A DNA stretch of 44,989 nucleotides, taken from the NCBI GenBank assembly GCA_947176385.1, contig CAMWQN010000005.1:1-44989 (forward strand), in the 5' to 3' direction. The position numbers were made by a program, and so were the translations under genes. Under the pieces are notes generated by a model that had not been told where the DNA came from, searched no databases, and saw only the letters and a program-made list of their open reading frames with translations. Origin of the DNA: an uncultured Rickettsiales bacterium (GTDB lineage: Bacteria; Pseudomonadota; Alphaproteobacteria; Rs-D84). Position 1 is the stretch's first letter. Each line of letters starts with the position of its first letter. Of the stretch, positions 9,233-17,518 are shown in pieces.

Positions 9233-9263
9233 TTGGCAAAACACAAGAATTTTGTGTTATAAT
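9233..9263 (+). promoter_or_regulatory. Promoter of the PBP gene with a palindromic operator candidate
   Basis: TTGGCA (9233-9238), 19-nt spacer, TATAAT (9258-9263). The spacer contains the perfect inverted repeat ACACAA-GAATT-TTGTGT (9241-9257). It lies between the divergent beta-barrel and PBP genes, so one bound protein could affect both. Confidence 0.5.
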
Positions 9264-9293
9264 CGTTGTATTAAAACAAAGGAAGATTTTGCA

Positions 9294-11069
9294 TTGGCAC
9301 GCACGCCGGAAAACAATATCAAAGAATCTCAAAAAGAGCGCACTTCGTCATGGCGTGTGCGCGTGTTGGTATGGTTGCTGGATTTGATGTTGTTGCTGGG
9401 GGTGGCGACTGCTGCGTATGTATTGATTGTGTTTTTACAGATGCCATCGCTGGATTCGATATTGCATGAAACGCGACCAGCGGCAATTATATTCTTGGAT
9501 AAAAACGGACATGAAATTCGCGCGTCAAATCGTATTATGGGAACGCCTGTATCTGTCGATACATTGCCACCATATGTATGGCAGGCAATCATTGCAATCG
9601 AAGACAAACGTTTCTTTGACCATGGTCCGATTGATATGCGTGGCATATCACGTGCGTTGGTATCAAATATGGTGCATGGTCGTATTGCGGCGGGTGGTTC
9701 AACAATCACACAACAAACTGCCAAGAATGTGTTTTTAAGTCGCGACAAAAAAATCTCGCGCAAGGTTCAGGAACTAATCCTGTCATATTGGTTGGAAAAT
9801 CGGTTTAATAAAAATCAGGTCTTGGATTTATACATGAACCGTGTGTCATTGGTTGGTGGTATGCGTGGAATTGATGCTGCGGCACGTGCAATGTTCCAGA
9901 CATCGGCAAATAATATGTCACTGGCACAAAGCGCGCAAATCGCTGCGATGTTAAAGGCGCCGACCACATACAGTCCACTGCGTAATCCGGACAAGAATAT
10001 TGCCCGTGCCCGTGTAATATTACAAGAAATGGTTCGTCAGGGATATATTTCGATTAACCAGGCACGCGCAGCGGCAGCAGAACTGGGACCTGCGACACCT
10101 GCACCTGACACAAACATATATCGTTATTGGACAGATTTTGTAATGGATGAATTACATTCACGTATGGGCGAATTTTCATCTGATATGTACGTTCATACAA
10201 CAATAGATATGAAATTGCAGGAACATGTTGCCGCGATATTACCATCACATGTCGGGACTTACCAGGGGGCGGTTGTTGCTGTTGCACGTGATGGGGCGAT
10301 TACATCAATGGTTGGTGGCGCGGATTATAAAACCAGTCAATTTAATCGCGTGTTGGCATCGCGCCAACCAGGCAGTACGTTCAAGCCTGTTGTTTATCTG
10401 GTCGCCCTGGAGGGTGGCATGACCCCCGACATGTATGTAAATGATTCACCGTTTTCAATTGGTGACTACAACCCGCAGAACTATAATTCACGTTACTATG
10501 GCGACATAACATTGGCGACGGCTTTTGCAAAAAGTGTGAACTCTGTGCCTTTAAAATTAACAGAAATTTATGGTATCGACGCTGTGCTTGATATGGCAGG
10601 ACGTCTGGGGGTGGGAACGCAATTGCGGCGTGAATATTCGACAGTACTTGGTGCGTCGGAAATGAACCTGTTGGATTTGACAACGATATACGCCGTTATC
10701 TGGAATAATGGTGCGTCCGTTCGTCCGTATTCCATTACGCGTATTACAGACCCAGCAGGAAAGATTTTATATGAACGCAATCCATCTGATCCAATTCAAA
10801 TTTTGGCGCCACAAACAATCAGTTATATGGCAGAGTTATTGTCAGATGTCACCAAGCCTGGTGGTACCGGACATCGTGCCGCCGCGCCGAATGTGTTGGG
10901 TGGAAAAACAGGAACCAGTAATAATAACCGCGATGCATGGTTTGTTGGTGCGACATCGGATTCTGTCATTGGTGTGTGGGTTGGTAACGATAATTTTACG
11001 CCCATGGGGACCAAAGTTACAGGTGGAACAATTCCGGCTGAAATTTTTCATGATATCGTCTTGCAATAA
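9294..11069 (+). CDS. Bifunctional class A penicillin-binding protein (PBP1A-like)
   Basis: 591-aa inner-membrane peptidoglycan synthase. A short cytoplasmic tail is followed by one membrane helix (VLVWLLDLMLLLGVATAAYVLIV). The GT51 glycosyltransferase domain shows the catalytic Glu in IAIEDKRFFDHG (about 103) and GGSTITQQ-AKN. The transpeptidase domain shows SxxK in RQPGSTFKP (Ser about 361), SxN in AKSVNSVP and KTG in GGKTGTSNN. I place the start at TTG 9294 because AAAGGAAG lies 8 nt upstream and the track start at 9252 falls before the -10 box. At about 590 aa it is shorter than E. coli PBP1A and closer to PbpC-sized enzymes, without an added C-terminal domain. Confidence 0.93.
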   Translation: MARTPENNIKESQKERTSSWRVRVLVWLLDLMLLLGVATAAYVLIVFLQMPSLDSILHETRPAAIIFLDKNGHEIRASNRIMGTPVSVDTLPPYVWQAIIAIEDKRFFDHGPIDMRGISRALVSNMVHGRIAAGGSTITQQTAKNVFLSRDKKISRKVQELILSYWLENRFNKNQVLDLYMNRVSLVGGMRGIDAAARAMFQTSANNMSLAQSAQIAAMLKAPTTYSPLRNPDKNIARARVILQEMVRQGYISINQARAAAAELGPATPAPDTNIYRYWTDFVMDELHSRMGEFSSDMYVHTTIDMKLQEHVAAILPSHVGTYQGAVVAVARDGAITSMVGGADYKTSQFNRVLASRQPGSTFKPVVYLVALEGGMTPDMYVNDSPFSIGDYNPQNYNSRYYGDITLATAFAKSVNSVPLKLTEIYGIDAVLDMAGRLGVGTQLRREYSTVLGASEMNLLDLTTIYAVIWNNGASVRPYSITRITDPAGKILYERNPSDPIQILAPQTISYMAELLSDVTKPGGTGHRAAAPNVLGGKTGTSNNNRDAWFVGATSDSVIGVWVGNDNFTPMGTKVTGGTIPAEIFHDIVLQ

Positions 11070-11118
11070 AGATAGATTTTTGCAAACATTGTCCCGTATT
11101 TAGTTTGCGGGGGATTAT

Positions 11119-12888
11119 ATGTCTGAAAATATCAAGTCTTTACCAAAATCGCTGTGGCGGTTTTATCTGGTTCATGCAGCGCGTGGATATTGGGGAATAT
11201 TGATTATATGGGCGTTATTGTTTTTGGCTGTTATGTCAGACGGTGTATTGTTCCCAAATTTTCAGCGTATGTTTATCGCACTGTTTGAACAAACGCCTGA
11301 TGCATATTCATCATTTGTTATGCACGCATTGCCAACGGTATTGCTGATTGTTGTGTCATTGATATTGTTAGATGTTTGCGCGATTTTGCGTTCGCTGACA
11401 TTATCACATTGGCGTCCAAAAATACATAATCAGATATCCGAAATATTAACAGGTTATGTTCAACAGCAATCAATGTCATACTGGACTGGGCGTATGCCTG
11501 GAAAAATCAATTCTCAGATAAGTTATGTTGCAGACGGTTTTTCAGTAATTTCCAACTTTATGGAAATGATTGGTGCATCGGCTGTGATATTGGTAAACGT
11601 CGGATTGATATTGGGGATAAACGCATACGTTGCAGTAATCTTTGCATTTGTGTTTGTATTCAGACTGATTTATGGCGGTCTGTTGATACGTCCGATGGGC
11701 AATGCCGCCAAAGAAGCCAGTGCCGCGGGCAGTCATTTGTCTGGTAAATTGGTTGACAGTTTGTCGAATTATTCAATCGTAAAATTGTTCGCCGGAATTC
11801 GCGCTGAAAAACGGTATCTGGCAGAACCACGCCAGAAACGTATCAAAGCCCAGATGTTTGCCATGTTTGTACAGCGTCTGTTTTGGGCGGTGCCGACATT
11901 GGTTTGGGATATTGCATTTGGGTGCACAATGTTACTGTGCGTATGGCTGTTTATGCAGGGACGAATTCTGGTATCAGAAATCGTATTTACAACATCGGTA
12001 TTTTTCAGTGTTATGGGTACAATTTCACGCATAGTAAATCAAATCCCCGACATTGTTGATAAACTGGGCAGTGCCAAGAAAGCATACGATGAATTAAACA
12101 TTGCATTAACAATCACAGACGCAGACAATGCGCCTGCATTGCATGTCACACATGGCAAGATTGAATTTCGCAATGTCTGGTTTAAATATAAATCAAAATG
12201 GGTGTTGCGTGATTTTAATTTGACGATTAAGCCCGGCGAAAGTGTCGGCATTGTTGGTGCATCTGGCGCTGGCAAGACCACATTGGTAAACTTGTTAATG
12301 CGTTTTTATGATCCAACGCGTGGCGAAATATTGATTGATGGTCAAAACATTCGTGATGTATCCCAGGATTCTTTGCGTGAAAACATATCATTTATTCCCC
12401 AGGAACCATCAATGTTTAATCGAACATTGCGTGAAAATATTGGATATGGTCGCATGGATGCAACCGATGCGCAAATCCGCCATGCCGCACGCCAGGCTGC
12501 CGCGCATGAATTTATCATGGCAACGGACAAGAAATATGATTCACTGGTTGGTGACCGTGGGATAAAATTGTCTGGCGGTCAGCGTCAGCGTATCGCAATC
12601 GCACGTGCTTTTCTAAAAGACGCACCAATCTTGGTCTTGGACGAGGCTACATCTGCCCTGGACAGTGAAACCGAGGTTGCAATTCAAAAATCATTTGAAG
12701 AACTGGCTGATGGTCGCACAACAATTGCGATTGCCCACCGTTTATCGACACTGCGTAATATGGACCGTATTGTTGTAATGCAAAATGGCAAGATTATAGA
12801 GCAAGGTTCGCACCGCGTACTATCACGCAAACGTGGTGAATATGCACGCCTGTGGAAAATGCAGTCTGGCGGTTTTATCCAGGAATAA
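11119..12888 (+). CDS. ABC transporter, fused permease-ATPase (MsbA/LipA-type exporter)
   Basis: 589-aa half-transporter: six transmembrane helices in residues about 25-310, then a nucleotide-binding domain with Walker A GASGAGKTT, Q-loop FIPQEPSMF, signature LSGGQRQRIAIARAF, Walker B ILVLDEATSALD and H-loop AIAHRLSTL. The architecture is that of lipid-A/multidrug exporters, which work as homodimers in the inner membrane. The ribosome binding site is GCGGGGGATTAT. It follows the PBP gene by 49 nt on the same strand, so co-transcription is likely. The substrate cannot be told from the sequence; lipid A or another envelope lipid is plausible. Confidence 0.92.
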   Translation: MSENIKSLPKSLWRFYLVHAARGYWGILIIWALLFLAVMSDGVLFPNFQRMFIALFEQTPDAYSSFVMHALPTVLLIVVSLILLDVCAILRSLTLSHWRPKIHNQISEILTGYVQQQSMSYWTGRMPGKINSQISYVADGFSVISNFMEMIGASAVILVNVGLILGINAYVAVIFAFVFVFRLIYGGLLIRPMGNAAKEASAAGSHLSGKLVDSLSNYSIVKLFAGIRAEKRYLAEPRQKRIKAQMFAMFVQRLFWAVPTLVWDIAFGCTMLLCVWLFMQGRILVSEIVFTTSVFFSVMGTISRIVNQIPDIVDKLGSAKKAYDELNIALTITDADNAPALHVTHGKIEFRNVWFKYKSKWVLRDFNLTIKPGESVGIVGASGAGKTTLVNLLMRFYDPTRGEILIDGQNIRDVSQDSLRENISFIPQEPSMFNRTLRENIGYGRMDATDAQIRHAARQAAAHEFIMATDKKYDSLVGDRGIKLSGGQRQRIAIARAFLKDAPILVLDEATSALDSETEVAIQKSFEELADGRTTIAIAHRLSTLRNMDRIVVMQNGKIIEQGSHRVLSRKRGEYARLWKMQSGGFIQE

Positions 12889-12927
12889 ATTTCTGTTGAA
12901 AATGTGTTTTAATCAGATTGCCTTTTG

Positions 12928-12936
12928 TGGTATAAT
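12928..12936 (+). promoter_or_regulatory. Extended -10 promoter, leaderless gene
   Basis: TGGTATAAT, an extended -10 box, followed by ATTCCAC (7 nt) and ATG 12944. No Shine-Dalgarno sequence, so the mRNA is likely leaderless. Confidence 0.6.
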
Positions 12937-12943
12937 ATTCCAC

Positions 12944-13915
12944 ATGAGAAAAAGATTATTACACATTTTACCTGTTGTGCTGTGCATGCTGTCTGGTGCA
13001 GCATATGCAAATTGGCAGTATCCGGGCACATACGTCGGTGACGGTTGGTATGCCGACGATGGCAGTCGCTTTGTTATATCAGTCCGTGGTGGCGCATCAT
13101 ATTCATTCGCATCGATAAAGAATGAAATTGGATCCATGACCGCAGAATATTTTTACAGTCCATCTGATGGTCTGGTTGTATCTGGTGCATGGTATGACGC
13201 ATGTGTTGATTCCGGCAAGTGTAACGAGGCTGATTTTGAATACGCTGGCATTGGCGATTTGGCAAATTTACCAGCCAAGGAAAATTATTCATCATTTTCA
13301 TTTGCCGCCGGTGCGTCAATTGGATGGACAATACCAAATCGTCCCCAGTGGCGTATAGAGGCTGGCTGGGACCACATATCTGAAACCGAATATAATGTAT
13401 CCCCATTGTTTGATGGCGATTTGACATTAACCAGCGGTATTGTTGTAAATGCACAAAGCGGCAGTGTTCAGTCCAAGATTTCAACAGATATCATCAGTGC
13501 AATGGCGTTTTATGATTTCTTTGATGGTCTGCAAAAGCCTGTCCAGAAAATGATACCGTATATTGGATTTGGTGTTGGATATGCAGATACAAAAACAACA
13601 TTGAATTTGTCGGATATCTATGGCGATTTATCAACATCTGTTGATTTACAGCAATTTGGCGAATTGGACGACTATAATGTATTGCAGTTTTATCGTTCTG
13701 AAACCAGCACATCAAATATCGCTGGATTATTGGCACTTGGATTTTCATATGGGATAACCCAAAACCTGTTTATGGATTTGGGCGCACGTATAATGTATGT
13801 CCCGCGTATAAAATGGGCACTGACGAACGAAGATGGTACCCGTCATCGCGATTGGTTCAGCGGTGAAAACCTGGTTTATACCAATGTAATGCTGGGATTG
13901 CGATTTGAATTCTAA
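12944..13915 (+). CDS. Outer-membrane beta-barrel protein
   Basis: 323 aa with signal peptide (MRKRLLHILPVVLCMLSGAAYA, cleaved before NWQYPG) and repeated amphipathic strands (FVISVRGGASYSFA, FSFAAGASIGWTIP, QWRIEAGWDHISETEY, MIPYIGFGVGYADTKT, GLLALGFSYGIT, LFMDLGARIMYVPRIKWAL), ending in the C-terminal outer-membrane signature VMLGLRFEF. One cysteine pair (DACVDSGKC) is likely a disulfide in a loop. The true start is ATG 12944; the upstream 37 codons of the track ORF overlap the transporter and the promoter. Confidence 0.88.
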   Translation: MRKRLLHILPVVLCMLSGAAYANWQYPGTYVGDGWYADDGSRFVISVRGGASYSFASIKNEIGSMTAEYFYSPSDGLVVSGAWYDACVDSGKCNEADFEYAGIGDLANLPAKENYSSFSFAAGASIGWTIPNRPQWRIEAGWDHISETEYNVSPLFDGDLTLTSGIVVNAQSGSVQSKISTDIISAMAFYDFFDGLQKPVQKMIPYIGFGVGYADTKTTLNLSDIYGDLSTSVDLQQFGELDDYNVLQFYRSETSTSNIAGLLALGFSYGITQNLFMDLGARIMYVPRIKWALTNEDGTRHRDWFSGENLVYTNVMLGLRFEF

Positions 13916-13918
13916 ATA

Positions 13919-13945
13919 AAGCCCGCCAAATGGCGGGATTTTTTA
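13919..13945 (+). terminator. Terminator after the beta-barrel gene
   Basis: CCCGCC (13922-13927) AAAT GGCGGG (13932-13937) followed by ATTTTTT. Confidence 0.85.
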
Positions 13946-13962
13946 TATATGGTTTAAAATTC

Positions 13963-13991
13963 TTTACATACAAATATATGTGCTTTATAAT
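13963..13991 (+). promoter_or_regulatory. Promoter of leader RNA copy D
   Basis: TTTACA (13963-13968), 17-nt spacer, TATAAT (13986-13991). The first leader hairpin begins 8 nt after the -10 box, the same spacing as in the other three copies. Confidence 0.75.
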
Positions 13992-14061
13992 ATAAAACGT
14001 TGACGGGAATTCCGTCAATGGGGTGTGAGAACCCGTTCGAAAGCGTCGGAGTATATCTGGG

Positions 14062-14083
14062 GGCGCCTATGCGCCGTTTTTTG
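14062..14083 (+). terminator. Extra internal terminator in leader copy D
   Basis: GGCGC (14062-14066) CTAT GCGCC (14071-14075) then GTTTTTTG. Present only in copy D, inserted inside its CGTC/GACG helix. Would end an RNA of about 85 nt. Confidence 0.75.
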
Positions 14084-14187
14084 TATTACGACGAAAAACA
14101 AACTCCTGAATCCCACTATGGGTCAGGAGGGTTCGCGAAATATTAACAATACGCGACACAATTCTTTCGATTGTTCTCAACCTCCTG

Positions 14188-14212
14188 ACCACCTGAATTT
14201 TGGGTGGTTTTT
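14188..14212 (+). terminator. Terminator at the end of leader copy D
   Basis: ACCACC (14188-14193) / GGTGGT (14203-14208) followed by TTTTTC. The first three bases of the stem are shared with the CCTCCTGACC strand, so that strand's pairing and this stem compete. Confidence 0.7.
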
Positions 14213-14241
14213 CATTACGAAAAACAACAGGAGATTGAATC

Positions 14242-15024
14242 ATGAAACCAAAACTGATTACGGCACTGACTGTGCCGGTATTATTGGCGACCGGCGTCGT
14301 CGCGTCTGCGGACGAACTGCCGATATATATTGAATGTGGCAGCAGGGGGACTTGCGATTATGACAAGAATACATATCGTGCACGGTATATTTCAAGTCAA
14401 GGACAAACGTCCAGTACAAATCAAAGTGACTGTATGAGTGGTAATGATTGCTGGGTTTCGTCATATAGTATTTGCCTGAATCCTGATATGGGGCGTGATG
14501 GATACCATGATGATTGCACCAAAAACTGCAAGGATTATGGATATGAAGTTGCAGTATTGGGTGGCAGTCTTGGGGCATATAATATGGGGTGTGCATGCAA
14601 ATCGTTTACACAATGGCAGACATATAAAACCGGGGTTTTACGTGAATATGTGCGTGATGCAACGTCCAGTGCGCCATGTACTGTCAAGGCGACAAATAAC
14701 TTTAAATGTGCAACTGATTATTATGGCACCCCAGACAGTAATGGTAACGGCTGTATCCCTTGCGATGGCGCAGGAATGTATTGCAATGGTGATAAGGTGT
14801 TTGGCTGTGTTGATGGATGGTACAAAAACGCAGCCAAGAATGGATGTGTCGAATGTCCTAACAGCAAAGCGGGCAACCTGGGGTATGATTCAAATGGCAA
14901 TGGAATTAAAAGCAGTGGTGGTGGCGATGCGATAACGGATTGCTATTTTAGTAACGACACTGTTCTGTATGATGACACGGGTACGTTTACAATTGTGGAT
15001 AATGATTGCTATTACAAGCAATAG
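14242..15024 (+). CDS. Secreted cysteine-rich protein
   Basis: 260 aa. Signal peptide MKPKLITALTVPVLLATGVVASA, cleaved before DELPIY. The mature part has about 19 cysteines, arranged in CxxC and C-x-C units (MGCACKS, GCIPCDG, GCVECPN) that recall growth-factor-receptor/EGF-like knots, plus glycine/asparagine-rich turns (PDSNGNGC, DSNGNGIKSSGGG). Probably disulfide-bonded in the periplasm or outside the cell; specific role unknown. Strong ribosome binding site ACAGGAGATTGAATC. It is the only gene here with the leader RNA that is not an XRE regulator. Alternative: a cell-surface adhesin or stalk component. Confidence 0.75.
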   Translation: MKPKLITALTVPVLLATGVVASADELPIYIECGSRGTCDYDKNTYRARYISSQGQTSSTNQSDCMSGNDCWVSSYSICLNPDMGRDGYHDDCTKNCKDYGYEVAVLGGSLGAYNMGCACKSFTQWQTYKTGVLREYVRDATSSAPCTVKATNNFKCATDYYGTPDSNGNGCIPCDGAGMYCNGDKVFGCVDGWYKNAAKNGCVECPNSKAGNLGYDSNGNGIKSSGGGDAITDCYFSNDTVLYDDTGTFTIVDNDCYYKQ

Positions 15025-15028
15025 TTAT

Positions 15029-15048
15029 GCAGCACGGTTTCCGTGCTG
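15029..15048. terminator. Hairpin between convergent genes
   Basis: GCAGCACGG (15029-15037) / CCGTGCTG (15041-15048), loop TTT. The T-tracts are poor, so termination strength is uncertain. Confidence 0.5.
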
Positions 15049-16572
15049 TCATAATTTTACGCCATATTTGCCGCGTCCGATTGGGCGGTATGATAATGCT
15101 TCGGCTAAATCGGTCATTTCAATATCCGTACTGCCGCGCAGGTCTGCAATCGTGCGTGCAATACGCTTTATGCGATTATATCCGCGTGCCGACATGTTCA
15201 TTTTTTCAGCGGCATTGTTCAAGAATGTTGTTAATTCTTCGTTTAATTTTACAACCGCGTCCAGGGCTGCGCCATCCAGTTGCGCGTTAACAATGCCCTG
15301 GCGGTCAATTTGTATCTTGCGTGCTGCGGCAACACGTGCGCGGATTGTCGCACTGGTTTCGGCGTCTGTATCTGGAGCGCTGTTCATTTCCCATGGGTTG
15401 ACCGCGTCAACATCCACATGCAAATCAATTCGGTCCAATAATGGTCCTGATATTTTATTCTGATATGCCTCGGCACATCTGGGGGCGCGGGAACATGATA
15501 ACGCCGCATTTCCCAGGTGCCCACATGGACATGGATTCATTGCTGCAATTAACTGAAAACGTGCAGGGTATGTCGCATTATGGCGTGCACGGGAAATGGT
15601 TATTTTTCCGCCCTCCATCGGTTGACGCAGAATTTCCAATGTCATGCGGTTAAATTCTGGCAATTCGTCCAAGAATAATACACCATTGTGTGCCAGTGAT
15701 ATTTCACCTGGTCGTGCGTCGGATCCGCCGCCCGCCAGTGCAACCGGACTGGATGTGTGATGCACAGCGCGGAATGGGCGCACTGTCAAGAGTCCCCCGC
15801 CAGTCAATTTCCCTGCAATCGAATATATCGCAGATGTTTCCAGGATTTCGTCTGTGGTCATTTCCGGCAAAATCCCAGGCAATCGCGATGCCAGCATGGT
15901 TTTGCCTGACCCCGGGGGACCAACCATCAGCATTGCATGTCCGCCGGCAGCTGCAATTTCCAGGGCGCGTTTCGCGGCGGCTTGACCATGAACCTCCGCC
16001 ATATCGCCGACGGTGGCGCATGTCTGGTCTGATTTGATTTTATCTGGCACCGGCAGTGTCATTGTCCCGTTAAAGTGATTTATCAGTTCCAATACATGAT
16101 TTGGTGCCAGGATATTTTCATGTCCTGCCATGCGTGCTTGTGGACCTTGGTCGCCCGGGCATATAATCCCCAGATTATTTTTATTTGCCCATACGCTGGC
16201 GGGTAAAATACTGTCTGTTTGTAAAATGGTGCCGTTTAAACTGACTTCGCCCAGAATCAAGTACTGTGATAATTTATCTTCTGGTAATATGCCCAGTGCG
16301 CACAGTATCCCACACAATATCGGCAGGTCAAAGTGTGAACCGCTTTTTTCAACATCCGCCGGCGACAGGTTTACCGTCAATCGTTTTGGCGGCAGTGATA
16401 TATTCAATGCACCCAACACATTGCGTACGCGTTCCGCAGATTCTTTGACCGCGCGGTCTGCCAATCCGATGATGTTAAATTCAGGCTTTGATAATCCGGA
16501 CGCCAATTGCACCTGTACATCGATACGTGTCGCGTCCATGCCATTAAATATGATTGAATTCAAAGAAATCAT
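15049..16572 (-). CDS. comM: YifB/ComM-family AAA+ ATPase (Mg-chelatase-like)
   Basis: 507 aa. N-terminal ChlI-like domain (SIIFNGMDATRIDVQVQLASG, FNIIGLADRAVKESAERVRNVL), central AAA+ core with Walker A GPPGSGKTMLASRLPG and Walker B LFLDELPEF, a four-cysteine C-terminal insertion (NPCPCG, LSCSRAPRC) and a C-terminal ChlI domain (SARGYNRIKRIARTIADL). ComM is known as a hexameric helicase that promotes branch migration during natural transformation. ATG 16572 is chosen because TATTAT lies 7 nt upstream (leaderless). No other competence gene except general ones is seen here. Confidence 0.93.
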   Translation of the reverse strand: MISLNSIIFNGMDATRIDVQVQLASGLSKPEFNIIGLADRAVKESAERVRNVLGALNISLPPKRLTVNLSPADVEKSGSHFDLPILCGILCALGILPEDKLSQYLILGEVSLNGTILQTDSILPASVWANKNNLGIICPGDQGPQARMAGHENILAPNHVLELINHFNGTMTLPVPDKIKSDQTCATVGDMAEVHGQAAAKRALEIAAAGGHAMLMVGPPGSGKTMLASRLPGILPEMTTDEILETSAIYSIAGKLTGGGLLTVRPFRAVHHTSSPVALAGGGSDARPGEISLAHNGVLFLDELPEFNRMTLEILRQPMEGGKITISRARHNATYPARFQLIAAMNPCPCGHLGNAALSCSRAPRCAEAYQNKISGPLLDRIDLHVDVDAVNPWEMNSAPDTDAETSATIRARVAAARKIQIDRQGIVNAQLDGAALDAVVKLNEELTTFLNNAAEKMNMSARGYNRIKRIARTIADLRGSTDIEMTDLAEALSYRPIGRGKYGVKL

Positions 16573-16579
16573 AATGTGA

Positions 16580-16608
16580 ATAATATATCTTGCACTATGA
16601 CAATTCAA
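16580..16608 (-). promoter_or_regulatory. comM promoter, predicts leaderless mRNA
   Basis: TTGAAT (16608-16603), 17-nt spacer, TATTAT (16585-16580), TCACATT, ATG 16572. Confidence 0.65.
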
Positions 16609-16644
16609 GTCTTAAAATGCACCACGTAAAGATAAGGATTGTCA

Positions 16645-17517
16645 ATGCCCGCAAAGAATAAAAATGTCGCACGTGAATGGTTTAATACTATATTTTATGG
16701 TGCGTTGATTGCGATTGTATTTCGCAGTTTTTTACTGGAACCGTTTAATATTCCATCTGGTTCAATGATACCGACACTGAATGTTGGCGATCATATATTT
16801 GTTGAAAAGTGGGCGTATGGATATTCACGTTATTCATTCCCGTTTGGTTCATGGAAATTGTGGAATGGTCGTTTCTTGGCATCTGAACCTGATGTTGGTG
16901 ATGTTATTGTATTCCGTAATCCTGTTGATGAATCCATGGATTATGTAAAGCGCTTAATCGCGCGTCCTGGTGACACAGTTCAGGTAAAGGAAGGACGCTT
17001 GTACTTAAATGGCAAAATCGTCCCACGCACGAATCCGCGCCCATATGTCGTTGCGACATTACCACGAAAAATACGCAGCGTTGGATTCTATCGTGACAAC
17101 GTTGCTATTCGCGGGAACAAGATTTTCATTGATAACATGCCGGCTAATGGAACAATTGAATATAAATCAGACCGTGAATGTGAAATGTATCGTGGCATGT
17201 GTGGCGTGTTTATGACGACAGAATATACCGAAACATTGCCAAACGGTGTATCACACAGCATAATTGAATACAGCGATGATGCGCCATTGGATAACACACC
17301 TGAATTTACAGTACCGGCGGGACACTATTTCTTTATGGGTGATAATCGTGATAACAGTGCCGACAGTCGTGCGAACGTTGGATTTGTATCACGTGATAAT
17401 ATCCTGGGCAAAGTATGGTTTATATGGTATTCGCATAACTATTATTCGCCGATGATATCTTTTTGGAACTGGAACAGCAAGATGCGCTGGAATCGTTTTG
17501 GAATGGGTGTGAATTAA
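16645..17517 (+). CDS. lepB: Signal peptidase I (LepB)
   Basis: 290 aa. Cleaves signal peptides of exported proteins on the periplasmic face of the inner membrane. One N-terminal membrane anchor (FNTIFYGALIAIVFRSFLL), the catalytic Ser in NIPSGSMIPTL, the general-base Lys in MDYVKRLIARPGD, and the box E motif GDNRDNSADSR. A short inserted domain (about 120-190, with a Cys pair ECEMYRGMC) fits the Gram-negative type. ATG 16645 has AAGGA 6 nt upstream. It is followed directly by rnc (1-nt gap) and then secG, a common order in proteobacteria. Confidence 0.96.
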   Translation: MPAKNKNVAREWFNTIFYGALIAIVFRSFLLEPFNIPSGSMIPTLNVGDHIFVEKWAYGYSRYSFPFGSWKLWNGRFLASEPDVGDVIVFRNPVDESMDYVKRLIARPGDTVQVKEGRLYLNGKIVPRTNPRPYVVATLPRKIRSVGFYRDNVAIRGNKIFIDNMPANGTIEYKSDRECEMYRGMCGVFMTTEYTETLPNGVSHSIIEYSDDAPLDNTPEFTVPAGHYFFMGDNRDNSADSRANVGFVSRDNILGKVWFIWYSHNYYSPMISFWNWNSKMRWNRFGMGVN

Positions 17518-17518
17518 C

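Larger units (their letters stand above)
13998..14212 (+). ncRNA. Structured GGAGG/CCTCC leader RNA, copy D
   Basis: A 5' leader of about 215 nt. Elements in order: hairpin TTGACGG-GAATT-CCGTCAA; hairpin GGGGT-GTGAG-AACCC; CGTC...GACG enclosing an extra terminator GGCGC-CTAT-GCGCC-G-T6 (14062-14082); CTCCTGA (14103-14109) pairing with TCAGGAG (14123-14129) around CCC/GGG; hairpin TCGCG/CGCGA (14133-14156) with an A/T-rich loop; hairpin ACAAT-TCTTTCG-ATTGT (14158-14174); CCTCCTGAC (14181-14189), complementary to GTCAGGAGG (14122-14130); terminator ACCACC/GGTGGT plus T5 (14188-14212). The order matches copies A-C. It precedes the cysteine-rich protein gene. Compared with the others it carries the additional internal terminator, flanked by ATTACG..AAAAACAA repeats. 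Confidence 0.65.

Noticed and set aside
14025-14333. 102-aa plus-strand ORF overlapping leader copy D and the start of the cysteine-rich gene
   Set aside because: It crosses two terminator hairpins and runs out of frame into a gene with a clear signal peptide and ribosome binding site.
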